Shown: in pieces, positions 1 through 6,421 of the stretch
Layout: each line of letters opens with the position of its first letter
How positions within the stretch are numbered: the stretch's first letter is position 1
NCBI GenBank assembly: GCA_002400805.1
Contig: NVRG01000033.1
Span: 1-6,807, forward strand
Direction of reading: 5' to 3'
Origin: Gammaproteobacteria bacterium
GTDB taxonomy: Bacteria > Pseudomonadota > Gammaproteobacteria > Nitrosococcales > Methylophagaceae
DNA length: 6,807 bases
Made by a program: the position numbers and the translations under genes
The notes under the pieces: generated by a model
Database searches by the model: none
What the model was told of the DNA's origin: nothing
The model's input: the letters and a program-made list of their open reading frames with translations, nothing else

Positions 1-472
1 AGTTGAAGGTTTAGCCGTACACATTCTAGATACACGTAAAACCATACCTGGTTTTAGACTTGCTCAAAAATATGCCACCCTTTGTGGTCATTGTTATAAC
101 CATCGTATTGGCTTATTTGATGGTATTTTAATTAAAGAAAACCATATTGATGCTGCAGGCTCTATTGCCGCAGCGGTGAATCAAGCAAAACAACTACACC
201 CATCGATTACTATCGAAGTGGAGGTTGAAAACTTTGATGAACTGGAACAGGCTTTATCAGCCAATGCCGATATTATTATGCTTGATAACTTCGGCACTAC
301 TGACTTAATAAAAGCCGTTGCGATGAATCAGGGCAAAGCTAAATTAGAAGCTTCTGGTGGTATTAGCCTAGGCAATGTCCGTGAGATTGCTGAGACGGGT
401 GTTGATCGCATTTCAATTGGTGCGATAACCAAAGATATCCACGCCATTGATCTATCAATGCGCTTTATTTGA
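1..472 (+). CDS. nadC: Quinolinate phosphoribosyltransferase (nicotinate-nucleotide pyrophosphorylase), C-terminal part
   Basis: This is the last 156 residues of NadC, which in the cytoplasm turns quinolinate and PRPP into nicotinate mononucleotide, CO2 and PPi in de novo NAD synthesis. The reading frame is open from base 2 and ends at TGA 470-472; the family is about 280 residues long, so the N-terminal part lies outside the window. Family hallmarks appear in order: [12 protein letters not shown] (active-site Arg/Lys), [17 protein letters not shown] (Lys and His of the KENH motif), EVEVE, IIMLDN, LEASGGI and ISIGAITKD, closing with the usual LSMRF end. One small oddity is CGHCYNHR where many homologues have CGGG(x)NHR; the length is unchanged. 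An internal ATG at 176 is not the start, because conserved sequence continues upstream of it. The gene converges on the receptor gene. The identification is very secure. Confidence 0.97.
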   Translation, partial: VEGLAVHILDTRKTIPGFRLAQKYATLCGHCYNHRIGLFDGILIKENHIDAAGSIAAAVNQAKQLHPSITIEVEVENFDELEQALSANADIIMLDNFGTTDLIKAVAMNQGKAKLEASGGISLGNVREIAETGVDRISIGAITKDIHAIDLSMRFI

Positions 473-476
473 TCTC

Positions 477-505
477 AAAAAACAGCAAAGTGCATGTCAC
501 TCTGC
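477..505 (-). terminator. Second (backup) intrinsic terminator for the - strand unit
   Basis: Read on the - strand, bases 505-485 form a hairpin: GCAGAGTG, loop ACATG, CACTTTGC. It has eight pairs in RNA, one of them a G-U wobble, and is followed by TG and six T (482-477). On the + strand the wobble becomes an A-C mismatch and the downstream sequence is only moderately T-rich, so the structure favours - strand termination. It lies just past the 3' end of nadC, where it would stop - strand transcription before it becomes antisense to nadC. It might weakly serve nadC as well. There is no experimental evidence. Confidence 0.5.
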
Positions 506-605
506 GGTTCCTTTATTTTGGTCTGAGTTAGTTTGTTACTTACTCTATACCAATCAGAACCATCTGTACCGCGAATATCAAACTCATAAAAATGATTGTA
601 CGCAT

Positions 606-635
606 AAAAAAACCGAAGCACATAACATGCTTCGG
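606..635 (-). terminator. Main intrinsic terminator after the TonB-dependent receptor gene
   Basis: A perfect 8-bp stem, CCGAAGCA / TGCTTCGG (613-620 with 628-635), closes a 7-base loop. On the - strand it is followed directly by seven T (612-606), the classic intrinsic-terminator form, starting 30 bases after the receptor stop codon. On the + strand the same stem is followed only by CTTTGATTT, so it may act as a weaker terminator for nadC too. Confidence 0.85.
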
Positions 636-665
636 CTTTGATTTAGAGCAAAAAATCTAGTTGGA

Positions 666-2987
666 TTACATTGAAACTTTAAAGCCAATCCAAGCTGCAC
701 GTGGTGCGCCTGCACCAACAAAGCGGTTATCAGACAAACTATCTAAGCCCGGCGCTTCATCAGGTTCACCATATAAGCCAAATGTTTCGTATTCAGTATC
801 AAATACGTTGTCTACCTTCGCAAAGAACTCAACGTGTTTATTAACATTGTAACGACCATGTAGATTCATAATCGCATAACCGCCAATTTTGGCATTGTTA
901 TTTGCTTCATCACCACGATAATGCTGACTAGAGCGATAAGCAGCATCAAAACCTAAAGATAAGCCCTGTGTGAAGGCATAGTCCGCACCAATCTTAATGT
1001 TGTGTTTTGGAATTCCAGGGATGTTATCACCACTTTTAACAGTAGTGTCTTCACCCGCAGGGTTGTTCTCATTATGCACATCGAAACTTGACTCAAAAGT
1101 CGCATCAACAAATGAATAGTTCGCAAACCAATTCATTTTGTCATTTTGTGCTAAACCATTTAATCCTAGTTCGATACCTTTTCTCTTCGTTCTGCCAACA
1201 TTGTCGAAATAACCATTGTTCAAGTTACCTGCTGCGCCTTCTTCGACGGGCAAGAAGATAATGTCATCATGATTAGTGCTGTGGAATGCCGTCACTGTCC
1301 AATTTACATTGCTGACTTGACCACGTAACCCAGCTTCCCACGATTTCGATACCACTTGATCAAGTGGTGGATCACTTAAGAACGAGTTAGGTAATGCACA
1401 AGGAACCGCCTTATTTGAACAAGCGAGTTCAGATGGTGTAGGTGCACGTGATGACTCACTATAGCTACCAAAAACACCGAAATCATCGTTTACCGCATAC
1501 GTTAAACCAGCCGCAGGGTTAATACGTCTAAAGGTATGGGTAGTACCCGATTCATTTAAGTTAGTCGCACCATTTTCACTGGTACCAGAAATATCAATAT
1601 GGGTCAGGTTATAACGAGCTGATAAGGTCAATGATAACTGCTCGGTTACCGCTAAGGTATCGGTGAAATAGATACCCAAAGTATCACTATCAATATCACC
1701 GTCAACAACACTATCGGCAAGCGTAACACCAGTACCTGTTGTACCACGATCATCTGTGAATACAGCTACTTCGGATGCAGCATTGTATTCCATGTCAGCA
1801 TCATCATAGCTGGCACCAACGATCAGTTGATTTTCTCGATCAAACAAGTCATTTAGGAAAGTGAACTGCAAACTTAAACCTAGACTATCTTGTTGCGTTT
1901 CACTGGTATTATTCAAAGCAAGATCATCACCATCTGCGCCACCTAGACTAGCTTGTGAAATAGTATTTCCATTTATATCTTCCAGCTTATCTGTTCCACC
2001 TTCTTCGATAAGGTCATTACCACCATCAAAATCTAATTCCGCACCATCGCCATTAAAGGTAGTGCGGTCATTGTTTCGATAATAGGTATTGGCTGAAACC
2101 AATACGGAATCAGATAACCAGTGAGAACCATTTAAAGTAAACATTCTTAATTCATTTTGGGTATTATCTGGGTAGGTAAATACCGCTTCATCATCTTGTT
2201 TATATAACTCGATAGGTGAAGCACCATTACCATTAAGATCACTATCAACATGCGTTACAGACAAATCTAATGTGCTGGACTCATTTCGGTAGCTTACATT
2301 ACCAAATAATTGGTCAATGTCTGATTCTGATTCATCACGCCAGCCATCTTCTTCTGTATGTGCACCGGTAAAGAAGTAACCAAAGGTACCATTGTTAGCA
2401 CCACTTTCAATCGTTGCTGATTTACGACCGAATGAGCCGCCGTAGCCTTCCAAGCTATGGCCTTCATGGGTGAAACCATTCTTAGTTTGAATTGAGATAG
2501 CACCACCCAATGTATTTAAACCAAATACCGGGTTAGAGCCTGGCATCAAGTTCATGCTGGCAATCGCTGACTCTGGAATCAATTCAAAGTTAACGGCATC
2601 ACCAAATGGTTCGTTAATTCGAACACCATCTTGGAAAACAGATATACCTTGTGCTACACCTACTAAAGGTGATGCAGTGAAACCACGAAATTGAAGATCT
2701 GGTTGGAATGGATTGTTTTGGGCAGAGTTAATGCTCACGCTGCCAAAAGTTTTATTTAAGAAATCAGTAATATCTAAGCTTTGGCTTGCTTCAATGTCAG
2801 CAGCCGTGGCTGACTGAACATTGCTGGCAATTTGGTCTGCTGGCAAACCAACACCATGTAAGGGTGTGGTGCCAATAACTTCAATATCACTTAATTCGAT
2901 GCCGTCTTCTGCAGCATTTACAGCACCAGAGGCAATGGCTGATACCAGCATTATTGCAAGTGCTTTGCGTTTATGGGGGAATAACAT
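666..2987 (-). CDS. TonB-dependent outer-membrane receptor, substrate unknown
   Basis: This is a 773-residue TonB-dependent receptor, expected to be a 22-strand outer-membrane barrel with a plug, importing a scarce ligand with energy from TonB-ExbB-ExbD. Residues 1-25 are a signal peptide (basic start, hydrophobic core, cleavage near VNA|AED). A TonB-box-like stretch, IELSDIEVIG, follows at 30-39. The plug runs from about 50 to 170 and includes NNPFQPDLQFRGF (91-103), FQDGVRINEPFGD (118-130) and FGLNTLGGAISI (155-166). The rest is alternating barrel sequence, with SSRAPTPSEL (512-521) and a late DNVFDTEYE (726-734) typical of receptors. Odd points are an Asp/Asn/Gly-rich acidic insert (about 312-358), the protein's only two cysteines (C523 and C530, probably a disulfide in an outer loop), and a C-terminal Met instead of the usual Phe. 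The start at 2987 is backed by the signal peptide and an AAGAGAG ribosome site. The fold is secure; the ligand cannot be named from the sequence. Confidence 0.93.
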   Translation of the reverse strand: MLFPHKRKALAIMLVSAIASGAVNAAEDGIELSDIEVIGTTPLHGVGLPADQIASNVQSATAADIEASQSLDITDFLNKTFGSVSINSAQNNPFQPDLQFRGFTASPLVGVAQGISVFQDGVRINEPFGDAVNFELIPESAIASMNLMPGSNPVFGLNTLGGAISIQTKNGFTHEGHSLEGYGGSFGRKSATIESGANNGTFGYFFTGAHTEEDGWRDESESDIDQLFGNVSYRNESSTLDLSVTHVDSDLNGNGASPIELYKQDDEAVFTYPDNTQNELRMFTLNGSHWLSDSVLVSANTYYRNNDRTTFNGDGAELDFDGGNDLIEEGGTDKLEDINGNTISQASLGGADGDDLALNNTSETQQDSLGLSLQFTFLNDLFDRENQLIVGASYDDADMEYNAASEVAVFTDDRGTTGTGVTLADSVVDGDIDSDTLGIYFTDTLAVTEQLSLTLSARYNLTHIDISGTSENGATNLNESGTTHTFRRINPAAGLTYAVNDDFGVFGSYSESSRAPTPSELACSNKAVPCALPNSFLSDPPLDQVVSKSWEAGLRGQVSNVNWTVTAFHSTNHDDIIFLPVEEGAAGNLNNGYFDNVGRTKRKGIELGLNGLAQNDKMNWFANYSFVDATFESSFDVHNENNPAGEDTTVKSGDNIPGIPKHNIKIGADYAFTQGLSLGFDAAYRSSQHYRGDEANNNAKIGGYAIMNLHGRYNVNKHVEFFAKVDNVFDTEYETFGLYGEPDEAPGLDSLSDNRFVGAGAPRAAWIGFKVSM

Positions 2988-2991
2988 ATCT

Positions 2992-2998
2992 TCTCTCT
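2992..2998 (-). promoter_or_regulatory. Ribosome-binding site of the receptor gene
   Basis: On the - strand AAAGAGAG is followed by AAGAT and then ATG at 2987. This purine-rich Shine-Dalgarno-like stretch, about 5 bases from the start codon, supports the chosen start. Confidence 0.6.
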
Positions 2999-3039
2999 TT
3001 ACTTATTATTTTTACATCAAAAACTTGGGACGCAAGAAT

Positions 3040-3110
3040 ATTATCACTTGGCTACTGCAATTGAATTAGGAAAAATTCCTGTTATGAAAATAAGGTGATT
3101 TTTCTATCAA
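3040..3110 (-). promoter_or_regulatory. Candidate promoter region of the receptor gene (weak matches)
   Basis: The 145 bases between cysG and the receptor gene hold no gene. Read on the - strand, one sigma-70-like candidate is TTGATA (3110-3105), 18 bases, CATAAC (3086-3081). A second is a -10-like GATAAT (3045-3040) without a good -35 box. A short inverted repeat, AGGAA-TTT-TTCCT (3068-3080), lies close to where transcription from the first candidate would begin and could be an operator or chance. TGATAAT (3046-3040) matches one half of a Fur 7-1-7 box, but the other half does not match. None of these is strong; read-through from cysG is an equally good explanation for expression. Confidence 0.3.
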
Positions 3111-3132
3111 ATCCACTGATTTTCAACTCAGT

Positions 3133-4521
3133 TTAATGAGCATTGAACCAAGCTAAGCTACTATGTAATTTAACTACTTCGCCAATGATAATAAGTGTTG
3201 GTGCGACTGGCTTTTCACGTTCAGCGACTTTAGGCAATTCTGCAATGGTACTGACCCACACTTGTTGGTGCTCGGTAGTACCTTGCTGTATTAATGCCGC
3301 TGGCATATCTGCTGGCATGCCATGCTCGATGAATTGCTGACTGAGGACTGATAATCCTGCCAAACCCATATAGACCACAACCGTTTGTCGTGGTTGAACC
3401 AATGCTGACCAATTAAGTTCTAACTCGCCTTCTTTCAATTGACCGGTGACAAAAGTACAACTCTGAGCATAATCACGGTGTGTTAATGGTATGCCAGCAT
3501 AAGTAGCACAACCCGAGGCTGCGGTGACTCCAGGAACGATTTGGAAGTGAATATTTTCAGCTGCTAAGGTTTCAATCTCTTCACCTCCACGGCCAAATAT
3601 AAAGGGGTCACCGCCTTTTAAACGTAATACTCGTTTACCTTGTTTGGCATGTTCCAGTAACATTTGGTTGATTTCTTCTTGGCGTACGGCATGCCATGCT
3701 CGTTGTTTGCCAACATACACCTGCTCAGCTTCTTTTCGCACCAAGGCTAATACTTCTTTGCTAACTAGGCGATCATAGAAGACCACATCAGCTTGTTGCA
3801 TTAATCTCAACGCTTTAAACGTGAGTAATTCAGGATCACCGGGGCCCGCACCGACCAAATACACTTCGCCTTGCTGTAATTCTTCAGGGCTGATATCCGC
3901 CAAGACTGCTTGCAAAGTTTGTTCACCCAATTCGTCACGGCCCGCTAATACATGATCAGCAACTTGACCTTGTAATATCGTTTCCCAAAAACGACGACGC
4001 ATCGACAGCTTTGAAAATTTTGCTTTGACTGCATCGCGATAGCGCCCGACTAACGCAGCAAGATTGCCATAACCGGGTGGAATCAAGGTTTCTAATCGTG
4101 CACGTAGCTGTCTAGCCAAAATAGGTGAATGACCACCACTGGAAACAGCAACAATGACAGGGGAACGGTCAAGTATTGACGGTAAAATGAAGTCACACAG
4201 TTCAGGACAATCAGCGACATTCACCAAGATATTTAATGCCTTCGCATGTTGATAAACATCTTTATTAACGTCATTTTTATCCGTAGCGGCAATGACTAAC
4301 ATCTGGTCGACAAGCTGCGCCTTCTCAAACGCTTTCTTCAGCCATATTACTTGCTTCGTTTCGACTAATGCTTTTGTCGAAGCCGAAATATCGGGAGCGA
4401 CCATCGTCACTTTGGCATTTGCTTTTAATAACAGACTGGCTTTGCGCGCTGCGATTTCACCTCCACCCACAACAAGGCAAGCCCGATCTTTTAGATCGAC
4501 AAATAACGGTAAGTATTCCAT
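3133..4521 (-). CDS. cysG: Siroheme synthase: uroporphyrinogen-III C-methyltransferase / precorrin-2 dehydrogenase / sirohydrochlorin ferrochelatase
   Basis: This 462-residue trifunctional enzyme makes siroheme, the cofactor of sulfite and nitrite reductases, from uroporphyrinogen III in the cytoplasm; precorrin-2 is an intermediate. The length is close to that of E. coli CysG (457). The N-terminal half is the NAD-dependent dehydrogenase/ferrochelatase (CysG-B): the Rossmann motif VVGGGEIAARKA is at 17-28, Asp104 (NVAD) is the shared catalytic residue of the family, and Ser128 lies in AVSSGG at the position phosphorylated in the Salmonella enzyme. The SAM-dependent methyltransferase half (CysG-A) starts near 218 with LVGAGPGD (222-229), then FYDRLVS (248-254), YVGK (269-272), LRLKGGDPFIFGRGGEE (299-315), VPGVTAASG (329-337), GIPLTHRDYA (343-352) and YMGL (384-387). 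No key residue appears lost. Its ATG abuts the TAA of the DUF1223 gene with no gap, pointing to translational coupling; only a weak AAAGAAAA lies upstream. Co-regulation with sulfur metabolism cannot be seen here. Confidence 0.97.
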   Translation of the reverse strand: MEYLPLFVDLKDRACLVVGGGEIAARKASLLLKANAKVTMVAPDISASTKALVETKQVIWLKKAFEKAQLVDQMLVIAATDKNDVNKDVYQHAKALNILVNVADCPELCDFILPSILDRSPVIVAVSSGGHSPILARQLRARLETLIPPGYGNLAALVGRYRDAVKAKFSKLSMRRRFWETILQGQVADHVLAGRDELGEQTLQAVLADISPEELQQGEVYLVGAGPGDPELLTFKALRLMQQADVVFYDRLVSKEVLALVRKEAEQVYVGKQRAWHAVRQEEINQMLLEHAKQGKRVLRLKGGDPFIFGRGGEEIETLAAENIHFQIVPGVTAASGCATYAGIPLTHRDYAQSCTFVTGQLKEGELELNWSALVQPRQTVVVYMGLAGLSVLSQQFIEHGMPADMPAALIQQGTTEHQQVWVSTIAELPKVAEREKPVAPTLIIIGEVVKLHSSLAWFNAH

Positions 4522-5307
4522 TTAATTTTCTTTATTTATTAACGGTATCGACAAGCCTTGCAAGACAAAGCCATCATCTAAATTTTGGACTAAGGCCACT
4601 ACACTCATTTTGCTGCGATTCCACTCATCTATCATGGTCACGGTCGTTGATATCTCTGCCTTACCATCTTCATCGAGACTGAATGGACCTAACCAAGTTC
4701 TGACCAAGTTTTGGTGATTAAATGTCTTGCCGGCATTATCACCACCACTGACTTTGTTTTTAATGTCATCTTCAATCAACGCAATATACACGTGTGAAAA
4801 CTGTTGGTTATCTTTGCCTTTAACCACTACCTGACTATTAATAAGTAACTCACCATTTTGCTCATTCACCGCCATAGAAATATGGGCTTCTGGCGCAAAA
4901 TCATTGACAGCTTCAATAACTTTTTTAACGTGTTTTTGGTAGCTGTGTACCACTTCACCACTGACTACAAATTCAGGCGTGTAAATGGTTTTATATAAAT
5001 TAAGTTGTGCTAACTGACGCTGACGATCTGAAAATACTTCACTGGCAAAACGATCTACCCAGGCCTTTTTATCATTCAAGTAATCAATATGGAAACCTAA
5101 TACGATTACATTTTCATCGGTAATACCTTGCTCAGGTAAGCGATGAACCCAACGTTCAGCAGCAGGACATAAACCACAGCCTTCCGCGGTGAATAATTCC
5201 AACACGGCTAATTGACGCTCGCCACTTTGTGCCTGCCATGTTTGTGCCGATATGGCCATTGGAAGCAATAACAACAGCCATAAAAATGAGATAAACCTAG
5301 TGCGCAT
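4522..5307 (-). CDS. Secreted thioredoxin-like DUF1223 family protein
   Basis: This is a 261-residue exported protein of the DUF1223 family (thioredoxin-like fold, function unestablished). Starting at 5307 gives MRTRFISFLWLLLLLP..., a conventional signal peptide with cleavage near residue 21 (AISA|QTW), so the protein should be periplasmic. The family signature LELFTAEGCGLCPAAE (36-51) carries a CxxC pair, C44 and C47; homologues usually read FTSQGCSSCPPAD. Other family-like stretches follow: FHIDYLNDKKAW, a FSDRQRQ segment, IYTPEFVVSGE, and GDNAGKTFNHQNLVR, which resembles the usual GENxGxxLxxxNVVR. The reading frame is open upstream to an ATG at 5388, but that start would add 27 polar residues ahead of the signal peptide, entirely inside truD; 5307 also has an AAGG site 8 bases upstream. 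The gene starts 1 base after the truD stop and its TAA abuts cysG, so it sits inside the operon. A redox or metal-handling role is only a guess from CxxC and location. Confidence 0.88.
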   Translation of the reverse strand: MRTRFISFLWLLLLLPMAISAQTWQAQSGERQLAVLELFTAEGCGLCPAAERWVHRLPEQGITDENVIVLGFHIDYLNDKKAWVDRFASEVFSDRQRQLAQLNLYKTIYTPEFVVSGEVVHSYQKHVKKVIEAVNDFAPEAHISMAVNEQNGELLINSQVVVKGKDNQQFSHVYIALIEDDIKNKVSGGDNAGKTFNHQNLVRTWLGPFSLDEDGKAEISTTVTMIDEWNRSKMSVVALVQNLDDGFVLQGLSIPLINKEN

Positions 5308-5308
5308 A

Positions 5309-6418
5309 TTAGATGCCTTGTGCCTTTGTCGATTTACTATCTGTGATAGCTTTCTCATCATGATAGTTCCGATGTGCTTTATCAGCAATCACGGCTAACT
5401 CTCGCATCACTGATGTGGCATAACAGCCGGCGGGTAGAAAGAAGGATAATTCTAGTTGTTCATCATCAATATACTGCCACGCAAAATCACTAGGATACAG
5501 ACGCAAGGCACGGCGATCTTGGCTAAGCCCTGCTTTTTCCAAGCCCTGCAGCCAAACTTGCCATTCGACCAGTACTTGCTGTTCAAGGGCTAAACTATCA
5601 GTCTGTGATTGCGATGTGCCACGGCCCCACATTACCCCTGTTGGGTGAATATCCTTCGCCGCAACACGTGTTTTAATTGTTTCATCAATATCATCAATGT
5701 TGAAAATACTGCCCTTAGTGCCTGCTAATAACATCACATCACCAGAAATCGCGTATTGCCAAGTTTCACGTTTGACCCGTTCAGCTAAGACTAAGTTAAA
5801 TAGCCATGAACGTGCAGCGGACAAATACATGCTTTTTTGATTACGCTTTCGTGGCGCTTTACCCGTGCTAAACCAATATTCAACGCGGTGTAAATTACCA
5901 GCTTGATGACCAAAACGTTGTTCACCAAAATAATTAGGTACACCTTGTTGTTGGATCAGCTTAAGCCCGCGCTCCCAATTCACCTTATCACCTTGAATAT
6001 TGGTTAAACGCAATTTAAAAACATTACCGGTTAATACACCGCGTTTTAATTTTTTTCCATGGCGAGTCTGAGTAATTATTTTTATATCTTCTGTTTCAAA
6101 CTCAGACCACTCAGGCTCTTCAACACCTTCCATCTTGATACTGAACCATTGAGTGGTAATGGCATGGCGATCTTTGAGTCCAGCATAGCCCACAGCAACA
6201 GAGGGTACTCCAGCAAACTTAGCTAATTCTGTCGCTAACCAATCGGTATTAATGCCTCGTTTTTGGAGCTGCAACCAAACATGACCACCTTCACCATCAG
6301 GTTCAAAGGGCAGTTGTTCATCTACTTGGAAATAATCAGGCTTACTGCGAATATCTGCCGAACATGATAATGCCAATGGATTTACACGTGGAAGTGTAGA
6401 AAAATCAAATGATTTCAA
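5309..6418 (-). CDS. truD: tRNA pseudouridine(13) synthase TruD
   Basis: TruD isomerises uridine 13 of tRNA (tRNA-Glu in E. coli) to pseudouridine in the cytoplasm. The 369-residue product compares with 349 in E. coli. GYAGLKDRHAITTQW (77-91) holds the catalytic Asp, here D83 (D80 in E. coli). FEPDGEGGHVW (38-48), GVPNYFGEQRFG (159-170), the YLSAARSWLFN segment (198-208) and the late FFLPAGCYATSVMREL (326-341) are family signatures; the TRUD insertion domain covers roughly 155-305. The start is TTG at 6418: the next Met is residue 95, past the catalytic Asp, and TTG yields MKSFDF, which lines up with E. coli MIEFDN. The TTG is only 3 bases after the ispF stop and has no clear Shine-Dalgarno sequence, so translation is probably coupled to ispF. 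The C-terminus runs about 20 residues past the usual end in a polar tail that also carries the ribosome site of the next gene. In many gammaproteobacteria surE follows truD; here DUF1223-cysG does. Confidence 0.96.
   Translation of the reverse strand: MKSFDFSTLPRVNPLALSCSADIRSKPDYFQVDEQLPFEPDGEGGHVWLQLQKRGINTDWLATELAKFAGVPSVAVGYAGLKDRHAITTQWFSIKMEGVEEPEWSEFETEDIKIITQTRHGKKLKRGVLTGNVFKLRLTNIQGDKVNWERGLKLIQQQGVPNYFGEQRFGHQAGNLHRVEYWFSTGKAPRKRNQKSMYLSAARSWLFNLVLAERVKRETWQYAISGDVMLLAGTKGSIFNIDDIDETIKTRVAAKDIHPTGVMWGRGTSQSQTDSLALEQQVLVEWQVWLQGLEKAGLSQDRRALRLYPSDFAWQYIDDEQLELSFFLPAGCYATSVMRELAVIADKAHRNYHDEKAITDSKSTKAQGI
5316..5319 (-). promoter_or_regulatory. Ribosome-binding site that decides the DUF1223 start
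   Basis: On the - strand AAGG lies 8 bases before ATG 5307, inside the last codons of truD. Together with the signal peptide that begins at this ATG, it favours 5307 over the in-frame upstream ATGs at 5388, 5361 and 5358. Confidence 0.6.
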
Positions 6419-6421
6419 TGT

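Noticed and set aside
447..641. Open frame of 64 codons after nadC on the + strand
   Set aside because: It overlaps the nadC end in another frame, has no ribosome site, no recognisable protein features, and runs through both hairpins.
3032..3046. Possible Fur box upstream of the receptor gene
   Set aside because: On the - strand TGATAAT matches one half of the 7-1-7 consensus perfectly, but the partner half matches at only about two of seven positions, and AT-rich leaders produce such half-sites by chance.
2821..3069. Open frame of 82 codons on the + strand opposite the receptor start
   Set aside because: It is antisense to the conserved signal peptide and N-terminus of the receptor, with no upstream ribosome site; it is a shadow of the real gene.
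2988..3132. Cobalamin riboswitch ahead of the receptor gene
   Set aside because: Suggested by the tetrapyrrole gene next door and a GCCAAGTG stretch, but there is no proper B12 box (GCCACTG), and the leader is shorter than a typical cobalamin riboswitch with its expression platform.
3116..3133. Hairpin just after the cysG stop as a terminator
   Set aside because: The inverted repeat ACTGA...TCAGT has only five pairs around an 8-base loop and no T-run follows it on the - strand.
4292..4682. Overlapping + strand open frames opposite cysG and the DUF1223 gene
   Set aside because: They are antisense to conserved Rossmann-fold and DUF1223 coding sequence and show no protein features of their own.
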